A stretch of DNA of 64,000 bases from Symsagittifera roscoffensis. Taxonomy: Eukaryota > Xenacoelomorpha > Acoela > Convolutidae. The stretch is taken from positions 1 to 64,000 of the forward strand of contig NW_026971061.1 in NCBI RefSeq assembly GCF_963678635.1, read 5' to 3'. The notes beneath the pieces are model-generated. The model made no database searches. It saw only the letters and a list, made by a program, of their open reading frames with translations, and had not been told where the DNA came from. Every line of letters begins with the position of its first letter. The first letter of the stretch is position 1. Below, piece after piece: positions 53,965 to 63,280 of the stretch. A program made the translations under genes and the position numbers.

Positions 53965-55625
53965 CTTGCAGCCAGTGAAACAAACAAGGAGTGCTGCTGA
54001 GTGGAGATACTGAAGGTGGGGTTGCAGTAACTAATGAAAATGAGACACCCCAGCTAAGGAGATGCACAGAAGTTTATAACCAAAAAATTGATCAAATTGC
54101 AATCACAATTTTGCAGTTCATGTTTTAGACATTTCATTCTATATATCAATTTTTGCCCTTTGAAATAAAAACACAATCGAGCCATCCCCAATAATTTTTT
54201 TACTATGTGATCTCTCCCCCAATAAAACTCTCAACGATATAGACCATGTGCATTCAGTCTCATCTCACCTCAAAAACTGATGATTTGAAGTTTTTTGAAC
54301 CAAATATAACGCCGACAAACGATTTTAATCAGTGATTTTGTATTCAATTGATCCTTATATTCCAAACAAACTGCTTGCTGAGAAAACATCCCAACTACTG
54401 TAGGGTACATCCACCGATTTAGTTAACCAGTGCTTTAGGATTTGTTCTTAAGTTCCGCTAACAGTTATAAGGTCCTTACTTTGTTAATTACTCATTACGA
54501 TCTACTAAATCTAGTTCTAGTTTTTAGAAAGAACTGGTTTACTTCAGCTTAAAACAAAATTAAGAAATCCACTTAAAAGTCCGCGGATTCCACCTACAAG
54601 TTCTGCGGATTCTACTTACATTTTGCCCAATAAAACAAAGATTCCGAAAAAACTCACGTTACATTTATTTGTACGCCGAATCAACGGAGGTATTGTAAGT
54701 GGAATCTGCTCACTTTTTGGAACAAATTCAGAGACTTGTCTCTGGATTCCAGAGACCTACAGACACCAAATTGTGCGCCTGTCCTCAAGCGCAGAGTTTG
54801 GTCTCGTAATGGGGTAGAGAGCAGTGTTGAGGATTGGAGTGGCAATGACGAACGATGTTTATGGGAGTTGTTGGGAGAAATTTTCATGATGTTGAGGGGA
54901 GTCGTAATATTGGGGGTTAACGCAACGTGCTTCCTCGCTGTCCTTTTTTGGGAGTTTTGTTGGGGGTGTGAGCAATGCAAGGAGATGATGGTGGCGAATA
55001 ACATTCAATTGTTTCTCAGATGTTTTTTTTGTGTTAAGTATAATTAATTATGATATGTGCGCAATAAGCAAGTCGCTGTATTCTTAACCGTTGAGGTCAA
55101 ATATTAAAGAACTTGAAACCAATTTAGCCAAAAACTGAAAACCTACCAAAAAAAATTATTGAAAAAATCTATTTAGACGTTTTTCCTAAATTTTCTTTTG
55201 AATTCGTTCATTTTCGATTAGTTTTCGATTTGTTTCTACATTTGATACTGCCCTAGCACCCGTAATTGTATTTTAATACGAATGATTGTAAAGAGATTAC
55301 AATTTCAAAAACTGATTCTAAGAGAATAACTCTTTCGAAATTATCACACTTGAAATCGATATTAATTATTTTCTTAAGATATCCTGTGAAACAGTTATTA
55401 ATTATAATTGATTGTAGAAATTTATAATCTCATGACAAATATTGCAAATAAATGTGCCCTTGAATCTTTCAAACAAATATGGTGGTAATTTCATTATTCA
55501 GTGATTAGACAAAAGTATTAAATCTTTTAAGTTTTATATTAGATCATTCGCGTCTAAAGCGTGAGGCTTTACAGGCGTTCAGATTAACAAAATTTTCAAA
55601 TCATCCAGCTTTTGCCACAGACAAC
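53965..55625. other. 1.66-kb segment present only in block A
   Basis: Block B runs directly from GAATACTT to AAAAAAGTGTTCTGCTG, whereas block A carries 1.66 kb in between. The segment includes the CTCTGGA-TCCAGAG repeat at 54727-54815 and mirrored TGTAAG-GGAATC / GCGGATT-ACTTAC phrases at 54580-54712. Either this is an insertion in A or a deletion in B. No terminal repeats or target duplication could be placed. Confidence 0.45.
54697..54815. repeat. Interspersed repeat with palindrome, copy 3
   Basis: The palindrome is perfect here: GTCTCTGGATTCCAGAGAC at about 54737. TTGTGCGCCTGTCC and GCAGAGTTTGGTCTCGTAAT follow. It is the best copy of the family seen at 40664, 41020 and 57520. Confidence 0.65.
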
Positions 55626-55859
55626 ATCTGCAACAAAAGTGTTCTGCTGAGTTTTTTGGCGATGCTTGAGAAAGACAAATGAATCGGTATGGGAATCTTT
55701 TATGGAACTATTTTGAATGGATGGGAGATTTAGTGTATGGACACTATTTTATTGCGAATAGTGCCTGTTTAGAATTCTTTTGTCAAATGTCAAAATGTAA
55801 AAAATCTCAATCAAAATTAACAATGAGTAACGTAAGTTAGAAATTGACTATATTTCCAG

Positions 55860-56137
55860 GACATTCGAATTACCCGCCACACCACGGCGGCAGCTTTCAC
55901 CATCCTCCTGGACACAATGGTCATCGTCCATCGTATGCCAAATGCTCGAACACTCCTTTCAGATCGTGTCATCATTGTCTGGAGTCTCTGGGCCACGGTG
56001 AATATCATGGAACCTGCAGAACAATTGGATGTTGTGGCGCATTTCAAATTATGTCAAAAAACTTGATAATATTCACGTGTCTGATTTTGTACAAAGCTGC
56101 AAACTTCTTCTTTAAGTCACCATCGAAGCTGCTTTAA
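55860..56137 (+). CDS. Six-cysteine gene, last exon, block A copy
   Basis: ACTATATTTCCAG is an acceptor ending at 55859. The exon encodes a His/Gly/Pro-rich segment (HSNYPPHHGGSFHHPPGHNGH), then C-x7-C-x2-C-x12-C-x4-C-C, then a hydrophobic stretch (LIIFTCLILYKAANFFF) and the stop. The hydrophobic end resembles a GPI signal or anchor. The apparent earlier start codon lies in the intron. The signal-peptide exon was not found upstream. The His-rich segment could bind metal. It is nearly identical to the block B copy (63003-63280), with all six cysteines kept in both. Confidence 0.6.
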
Positions 56138-56510
56138 ACTGTTGTCATTTGGGATGTTTTTTTTGGATTTTGATGCAGTGATTAATAAATAAGCAAATTA
56201 TCTTTCCAAGCAATTGTTCCGATGTTTATTGATTTGATTTGCATTGAATCATCATTTAGATAATTAAATCTTGAGATTTTACAGATTACGAGGCTTACTA
56301 ATTTCATATTAGATTAAGAATCGTGAAAATGTTCGTACTAAGCAAACAGTTTTTAATATTTATAAGACTTCGTTTGATTACAATAATTAGTCGATTTTAT
56401 GACCATTATTTTGAAATACCCTGAAATTCAAAACTTGTCGTTACGTTTTTCAGACGTCATAAAAACTGAGTGATCTATCTTCTATAGTTTTGCGCCTGGG
56501 ATAAGGGGCG

Positions 56511-56699
56511 ATGGAAAAACTCATACTGTTGTGCAGGAAAATCTCACGAACGTTGAGTGCATCATCACAAGGCTCCATTTACTGGAGTTTTATCAATAAA
56601 TATCAGTTAATTTTGAACTTCATTACCAGTTTCTCGAAAAATGAAAAACAACCAAGTAAATATGCAATTTCGAAACGCTTATTTGCTGCCATTTTATAA
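56511..56699 (+). other. Conserved short ORF downstream of the six-cysteine gene, block A
   Basis: The predicted 62 residues are the same in the block B copy (about 63654-63842). The surrounding DNA is equally well conserved, so coding cannot be separated from recency. It may simply be 3' flank. Confidence 0.25.
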
Positions 56700-56778
56700 A
56701 GCATTGAAATCAATTTGAAATGCAAAATGCAAAAATGAAACGCATAAAAATTTGTACTTGTACCTTTCTAAATAACAG

Positions 56779-57119
56779 TTTTTGTTCCGACTTTCGATAC
56801 AAAAGTAACGAGATATATTTCGCGCTATTAACGCGTAAGCGGAGATTTAATCCGTCTTAGAAAACGTTCTAAATTGGTTCAAGGAAGCTGATTTGCCATA
56901 GTTGATTAGTTAATAGGAGTGAAATTTATTCTTTTGTACTTTATATGGCGTGTGGCGTGATGATTTTCATAGAAAAAATTTGAAATTTTAGAAGTTTTTT
57001 TAAATTTTGTTTTATTACATTCAATATGTTAATGCTATTTATGCAATTACTGCGCTCCAAAAACCTTAAAAGGCAGTCGGAATTTTGAGGGCTTTGCCCT
57101 GATACGAGCAGTCTTGTTG
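56779..57119. mobile_element. Short non-autonomous repeat, about 340 bp, insertion proven by empty site
   Basis: Block A reads CAGTTTTTGT-TCCGACTTTCGATAC ... GCAGTCTTG-TTGTGATTTC, whereas block B (about 63920) reads CAGTTTTTGTGATTTC. The extra DNA is thus a clean insertion with TTGT as a likely 4-bp target duplication. Copies or parts occur at 33556, 40541, 41305 and 42687. The 3' end holds AGGGCTTTGCCCT, a small hairpin. No ORF is present. Confidence 0.7.
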
Positions 57120-58022
57120 TGATTTCAAGTTGATTTTAAAACTTATTTTATTTTAAGTTTATACAGCTAAATTTGAGACCAATTACTACAAAAAAAAGTT
57201 ACAAAGTTTTCTAAACCATCCCCTACCAAAATTTACCGCATGTTTAGCCCTCTCAATCTCGCTGGCTGAAGAGCGAGGGGTTTTTATCAGTTGAAAATTT
57301 TGTAAACTTTTTAATTTGAGAAAATTTAAAGTTCGAAAGAGCTGTACCGTACAATGGTAATACTTTTGCTCGAATTCGTAAAACTTCTGTTTTAAATTTT
57401 TGAATTAGCCAAAAATTGCTGCAAATTCTCTAACATAAAATAAATATAAATTTTCTTGCATATAAATTTTCAATAATGATCCTATTGAGGCCAACTGTGT
57501 ATTTTGTGAATTGTAAGCAGAATCCGCAACAAGGACATTCTCTCGTTTTCTTTGATCGTTTCGACAAAATTTTTACTTTTTTTAATACTTGTCTCTGGAC
57601 TCTAGAGACTTACACAATCAAACTGTGCGCCTGGCCAAAGCACAGTTTGGCCTCATAATGGTGAATTTAAACTGATTGCACTAAAGGGATTCAAAAAGGA
57701 AACTTGAATTTAAGATAACAATGAAAAATAATTAATTTTTAAATCATAAATTTGTTTCAGGGCGACAGAAGAATCAATAAAAACTACATTTTAGCCTAGG
57801 GATTTACATTATAAATGACCCCGGTTGACCATCCGACAAAACTTCTCCAATCTTAGCATTTCTTATTACATGTATATGCAACTTCCTAGCTTACAACTTT
57901 ACAACTTTCTTGTAAAAAATATGTAGGCAAGTTTAAATTGTGAGCAGTTTTTTCTACAAAACAAAAAAAGAAAAAAAATTGCATAGAACGTATTAACTTA
58001 TCTTCAAGTTTGCCTTTTTTTG
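57120..58022. other. Interval between blocks A and B
   Basis: Contains copy 4 of the palindromic repeat at 57520-57658 (TTTGATCGTTTCGACAAAAT, ACTTGTCTCTGGACTCTAGAGAC, TTTGGCCTCATAATGG). No gene is supported. Confidence 0.45.
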
Positions 58023-58313
58023 TTAGATCTTGTTTGCCATAAACCTGATAGAGAGCGTACCTGAGGCCGATCTTGGCAACTGGATCGAGTTGCACGCGTT
58101 TATTGGACAATACGTAGCCATGTTAGTTCCATCGGCGAAACTCTCATAGGTCTTAAAAGCCAGGTGATAGAGTATACAATGAATTTTCAATTTGACAGCC
58201 GCATGCATGGGTACAACTGCCTTGACAAAAGGCTGAGAGCATACCCGGAGAAGCTGAAATTTACACGGTACAGCGTTACGGAAAAGAAAGTTTGTTTGTA
58301 AAGTAATTGGCAT
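58023..58313 (-). CDS. Conserved minus-strand ORF Z, block B, 96 codons (uncertain)
   Basis: Partner of 46391-46681, same length and frame. MPITLQTNFLFR, MHAAVKLK, YHLAFKTYESFADGTNMAT and LPRSAS are the shared parts. It has a few extra cysteines. Placed before X here but after Y in block A, so it has moved. Confidence 0.35.
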   Translation of the reverse strand: MPITLQTNFLFRNAVPCKFQLLRVCSQPFVKAVVPMHAAVKLKIHCILYHLAFKTYESFADGTNMATYCPINACNSIQLPRSASGTLSIRFMANKI

Positions 58314-58960
58314 CTATTAACCTCCGAGTCCAGTTTTCTAACACTTTTGTTCTTTACAGTTTTGTTCAACATTAGGATTACGTACGATCAGTTGAGAGTC
58401 GAACCAGATGATGTACAAAACTCGTTCCGGTAAGCAACACCATTATTCTGAAGGAACATCATAAAGGCTGATGCTTCCTTGTCCGAATCAACCAATTTTC
58501 CTATTCCGAATGTAGGCAAAGGATGTGTCGTTGGGATACAAACTTAAATAGAGTTAAAAAAACGGAAGTAAAGTAACGTTGCTTGAATCCGTTTTTTTTT
58601 CTCAAATTTTCAATTTTTTTTTCAAATTTGAAAAAAATTAAACTTGACTAAATGTTAGTGGAATCCATAAAACTGCTAGTGAGTTCCAATGTTGAGACTT
58701 GAGTGGTCCTTTATGATATCACAGACTGGCGTAAAAACATCATTCCACCAGGACTTCTCCCGTAAACCTGTACTGTAATTGTTGTTGTAAGGCAAAAAAA
58801 TGGTTTTTTTAGAACTTTCGACAATTTGTAGAGATCGGCCCTTTCTTTATTTTTTTAGGCTTCAAGTCATTTTTGAGTTCTTTTTTTAGGCTGCAAGAAA
58901 TTAGAAATTCCAAAATTTTTTCATGCCAGTCAACAGTAAGCATATAATCACAGAATATAA

Positions 58961-59215
58961 TTGCTGCATCAGTATCTGCAATGGAAACCGACGTTTCTCG
59001 ACAATCACCATTGCTGTGATGCTGGAGAGCGTCAGAAAGTTGTTCTGATGGATCGGCAGGCCCTCATCATGGCGCCTCAGATGTTTCTTATTGGCACCTT
59101 AGATGTTACATGCGAGGTTCGCTGTCTCATTGGCCTATCGGGTGGTAGTTTGGCTACTCTGGTGGACTTACTGAGGCGACAATTCGTGAACCGAGCCCGC
59201 ATTTTATTGGTATAG
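58961..59215 (+). CDS. Duplicated ORF X, block B (uncertain)
   Basis: The frame is open through LIGTLDVTCEVRCLIGLSGGSLATLVDLLRRQFVNRARILLV. The second half matches block A. An LRRQFVNRAR string conserved in both copies suggests past coding. No domain is recognised. Confidence 0.35.
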   Translation: MLHQYLQWKPTFLDNHHCCDAGERQKVVLMDRQALIMAPQMFLIGTLDVTCEVRCLIGLSGGSLATLVDLLRRQFVNRARILLV

Positions 59216-60095
59216 GCGCCATACGATCGATCCACTGTTTCATTTACCGCACTATTTCCGTATCGACATCGAGGCTATAACAATAAGTTGTAAAAGGAAA
59301 AACCTTCCACCACAAAATTTTGACTGTTTGTTTAACGGAGTGTTTTACTTTCTGATTCTTCTAACTTTAATTAACTTGCTGAATTATAATGTAGTTCAAA
59401 TTTTGCCTCCTAAAACACTCACTAAAAAACGATCTTAGTAAACTCAAGGCTCTGTTACCGTTCTACTTTCACATCATCATTAAAAAAATAAAAATTTTCC
59501 CCACAAAATCAAATAAAACTGCGTTTTTTTCCCTAAAATGCCTAAGTGAAGCAGTTATCAGTATGTACAATGCTTGGTCAATAAAATTGTCTAGTTCAGA
59601 TCTAGGTTCGAAAGTGAGATTTCAAAAACTTTAATCTAACTTCTTTTTATTTGAAAAAATGGCCCATACCAAGATTACACCTTAAAGCGGAATAGTCATA
59701 AATTTCATCTGGCAGTATTTTAAGAAGTCATTCTGGACTCCACAAAAATTAGATATGAATTTGGTTTTAAACTCCGCAGATCGCTCAGTTTCTTGTTGGT
59801 GGTGGAAATAATAGTGTTGCGGATTCCACTAACATTTAGACAAACTTCAATTTTTAAGGACATTTCAAATTTCAACACCTGGTCATTACCAGTTTTGAGG
59901 ATTCCACTAGCATTTAGCCGATTTGCTGAATTGTTTTTGCCGGACACAAAAAAAAACGAGTGCGAGCAAGTTGAACCAGTGCAAGCAGAATGCACTGTTG
60001 AACAAAGAACAAACTTCAATGAACAATTTAAGCAGAAGGGACCCGAAAAAAAAGAACCGAACATGACATGTGCTATTTAATTTGGCACTGCATTG

Positions 60096-60254
60096 ATGGA
60101 CAAGTCCAAAGGCGACAAGGAACACTGCTCAAACTTGCAACGCAAAAAGAACAATTACATCGATGGCTTATCTTCGGAAAACACAAGCCAGATGTCAATC
60201 AGTGCTCCAGTTGCGCCAATTAGGCTGGTACCACTTCCCAAAAGTACGAAATGA
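60096..60254 (+). CDS. Small basic ORF family Y, block B, 52 codons
   Basis: MDKSKGDKEHCSNLQRKKNN, then SSENTSQMSISAPVAPIRLVPLPKSTK and a stop. It is the partner of 45948-46097, with in-frame alignment over its whole length. It ends three residues later than the A copy because the A copy has a TAG. This looks like a short real exon or gene. Confidence 0.45.
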   Translation: MDKSKGDKEHCSNLQRKKNNYIDGLSSENTSQMSISAPVAPIRLVPLPKSTK

Positions 60255-60476
60255 AACGGTTCTGGGACCAGATCTACTTGCTCTGATACCAGGGTTAACT
60301 TCAGCACTTCCCGCACCAATTAAGAAATCGAATGACCGAGGGCAGATCAACTTCCTCTGGTACGGATGCCAAATAGAAAATATCTCAAAAAAAGCACAAT
60401 TTTTCCGTGATTTTAGCATTTCTTAAGCAAAAGTCACAAATAGATTGCGTTAATGGCAAACTCTCGCAGGTAATTA

Positions 60477-60869
60477 TTGGGACCGAAGTTTTGCTCAAAG
60501 TCTAGAAATCGACGTATCTCGACAATCAAAAAAGCGCCGAAGCAAAATCACGAAGGAGAGGTTGGGTATTACATGTGCGTGAACTGCTGGCGGCGTAAGG
60601 TCACCTGCAATAGACAACTAAAGCGCCTCATGTGCCAGTGTGCGCTAGAAAGTAGGGACGCGCTTTTATATAGGGACGCGTTTTGCTCAAAGTCTAGAAA
60701 TCGACGTATCTCGACAATCAAAAGAGCGCCGAAGCAAAATCACGAAGGAGAGGTTGGGTATTACATGTGCGTGAACTGCTGGCGGCGTAAGATCACCTGC
60801 AATAGACAACTAAAGCGCCTCATGTGCCGGTGTGCGCTAGAAATTAGGGACGCGCTTTTATATAGGTAA
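60477..60869 (+). CDS. ORF with an exact in-frame 64-residue duplication (CVNCWRRK unit)
   Basis: Two DNA units of 192 bp (60489-60680, 60681-60866) lie in tandem with only a few differences. Since 192 is a multiple of three, the frame runs through both. Each unit encodes KSRNRRISTIK, then HEGEVGYYMCVNCWRRK-TCNRQLKRLMC-CALE-RDALLY. The cysteines (C-x2-C-x5-C-x8-C-x-C) amid basic residues could form a small zinc-binding module, but no family is recognised. Block A has one broken unit. It is bounded on the left by ORF Y and on the right by the acidic ORF W. Confidence 0.45.
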   Translation: MGPKFCSKSRNRRISTIKKAPKQNHEGEVGYYMCVNCWRRKVTCNRQLKRLMCQCALESRDALLYRDAFCSKSRNRRISTIKRAPKQNHEGEVGYYMCVNCWRRKITCNRQLKRLMCRCALEIRDALLYR

Positions 60870-61007
60870 CTAAATCTTTTGACCCGGCAATTGTTAGGCT
60901 AACTAATCCTAAGGCCATGTGAACCACCCTTCTTTTCCACCTCTGACCGAGTTAAAACCTCCCAAAAAACATTAAGTAACATCCGCCTGCTTTCCTCCAT
61001 ATCAACC

Positions 61008-61169
61008 ATGCCATGCTTCAAGTTTTTTGAGTTTGAAGGTAACAATGATGACAGTGATTCGTATGATCACGATTATTGTGACACGCAATCGGTCACTGTT
61101 GATTACGGTCACATGGATTCGATTGATGATGGTGACTCGGTTGAAAATGTCAGTTCTGACATCGATTAA
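61008..61169 (+). CDS. Acidic small ORF W, 53 codons, block B (intact)
   Basis: Starts MPCFKFFEFEG and continues with many Asp, Ser and Glu residues (NNDDSDSYDHDY, MDSIDDGDSVENVSSDID) to TAA. The block A version is broken, but the two still match in this frame. It could be a C-terminal exon or a small acidic protein. The longer ORF starting at 61027 is another frame and has no support. Confidence 0.4.
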   Translation: MPCFKFFEFEGNNDDSDSYDHDYCDTQSVTVDYGHMDSIDDGDSVENVSSDID

Positions 61170-63002
61170 TGGTCAAGTAAGCAAGGACGAGGGGAAGGGC
61201 TTGTGCTATTACAAGGAAAGGGCAAGCGCGAAGACAGCATACCGCCGCTCTGCTGCCAAAAGTTGGCCCACCAAAGCTTTAAGGTTCAAAATGAGAAAAT
61301 TTTAGCGCAGAATCTCAAACTATGTCACTGAATTAATATTTCAGATGAAAAAAAACAGTGGACCGTGACAATCTGATTATTGTTATTTTTATTCAGATCT
61401 AAGCATGATCATTAATCGTGCACCAAATGATTAAATCCTCTTATGCCCGTAACTAAACCAAAGAGAGTAGTTGCTCACAGTCGAAATAGGCTTATTAGTA
61501 TGCTGAAATTGTGGTGGTCTTCTTTTTTCTCAAAAAATTAGAAAAATTGCTATCATCAGTTTTTATCCTCACCTAATCAACAAAATTTTCACTTCTGAAT
61601 TTATGTCAGAGCTTGTCGGTCCCTTATCAGAGCTTTTTCAGTGTTTTTAATGATTAACTGGCAAGAACCTCGAAACTACGGTTTGTTGTCTTTTGTACCG
61701 TCCAGCAGTTCATTTGATGGGCTTTATGAGCCTGAGTTTTCAAAAAGATATACTTTAAAATATATTATAATAAATTTTCTCTTGCTTTATTAATTGCATT
61801 ACCGATTTGTATTCATTTGAGTCCACGTCTAATGCCACTGGAATGAGGGAGAGCGATCTGTTGATTGTTTCAATTGAAAGCAATATACGGATACCTTAAC
61901 TGTCAGTCATCCGGCAGGTAAATTCTCAAATTCAGTAATGTTCTTACAAGTTTTCAAAGAGAAAACTGTCCTTTTTACTGATGATAATAGATGGCAAGTT
62001 GGTCATAAAAAGCAGATTAACCATACTGACGACCATATTTACTATCATATTTACGATCTTGATAATATTTACATAGGTACAACGTTTTGCGAGATAGACT
62101 CCCATTTTATCTTCTAGGGAGATTTGTCTTTCAGCCATCTTTCAAACGGTATCTGAATTAAAGCTCTCCCTTCTCAAAATAGCGTGGTCCATTTTTGAAA
62201 CAAATATTGCTACAGCTATGAGATTTTGATGAAAAAGCTTGCAATCAAGTCCAAAACTAAAGTAAACGTTGCAATATTTCAGTAGAAATGGTAAAAGTTT
62301 GTTCCATCATTTCAAAACTGGCTTAACTTAGATGCTAAGAAAACCAAATCCAAATCTCATCTAGATCTGTCAATTTAAAACTGCCCTGAGAGCCATTCGG
62401 CATCTCAAGTCCAGAATTGCTTGCAATTATTGCGACTGCAATGATCTTCACTAAAATAGAGATATTGTTTGAGAAATATTGAATAAAACTCAGTCCGAGA
62501 GAAGCAATCGGAGCAGTTTTTTTTCACGCTGAAATAATTAATTTTTTTCGAATCTGTAGCTTTGAAGTATTACAGCTCTCGTTTGTCAGATAAAGATACC
62601 TCACTTAAATTTGTGAAATCTATACGTCTGAAAACACTTAAAAGTCGAATAACATCAAACGAGCTCTGTGTAACATTTTGAAACGAGGAAAGTTACTTCA
62701 ATAAGAGAGCTAAGCGGAAATTTCATCTGGCAATTTTTTCAAAAAGGAAACCAGAATCCGAATACCAGCAGTAGGCACTGGAATACTTAAAAAAGTGTTC
62801 TGCTGAGTTTTTTGGCGATGCTTGAGAAAGACTAATAAATTGATATGGGTTCTTTTGTCGAACTATTTTGAATGGATGGGAGGTTTAGTGCATGGAGACT
62901 ATTTTATTGCAAATGGTGCCTGTTTAGAATTTTTTTGTCAAATGTCAAAATGTAAAAATTTAACAATAAGTAACGAAAGTTAGAAATTGACTATATTTCC
63001 AG
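61170..63002. other. Non-coding duplicated interval, block B
   Basis: Aligns with 51975-53964 of block A and then with the upstream flank of the six-cysteine exon (55626-55859). No coding sequence is supported. The missing first exon of the six-cysteine gene could lie here. Confidence 0.4.
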
Positions 63003-63280
63003 GACATTCGAATTACCCGCCACACCACGGCGGCAGCTTTCACCATCCTCCTGGACACAATGGTCATCGTCCATCGTATGCCAAATGCTCAAACACTCCT
63101 TTCAGATCGTGTCATCATTGTCTGGAGTCTCTGGGCCAGAATGAATATCATGGAATCTGCAAAACAATTGGATGTTGTGGCGCATTTCAAATGATGTCAA
63201 AAAACTTGACAATATTCACGTGTCTGATTTTGTACAAAGCTGCAAACTTCTTCTTTAAGTCACCATCGAAGCTGCTTTAA
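63003..63280 (+). CDS. Six-cysteine gene, last exon, block B copy
   Basis: Same acceptor and layout as 55860-56137, with the His/Gly/Pro-rich part unchanged and all six cysteines kept. Most differences from copy A change residues (H-G to Q-N, T to I, R to K, I to M, I to T). They lie between the third cysteine and the hydrophobic tail. The last hydrophobic stretch remains. Confidence 0.6.

Larger units (their letters stand above)
44900..57200. repeat. Segmental duplication, block A
   Basis: Sequences in this block reappear in direct order in 58.0-64.0 kb (block B): fragment X, the 50-codon basic ORF, the CVNCWRR-type unit, the acidic ORF, a long non-coding stretch and the six-cysteine gene. 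Block A also holds a LINE (47957-51666), a 1.66-kb segment (about 53965-55625) and a short repeat (56779-57119) that block B lacks. Fragment Z sits in a different relative place in the two blocks, so rearrangement followed. Similarity ranges from about 80% in the left part to about 99% over the six-cysteine gene. Confidence 0.75.

Noticed and set aside
55844..55859. Start codon of the six-cysteine ORF as seen in a plain ORF scan
   Set aside because: It lies inside the ACTATATTTCCAG acceptor; the true exon begins at 55860. The same applies at 62987.
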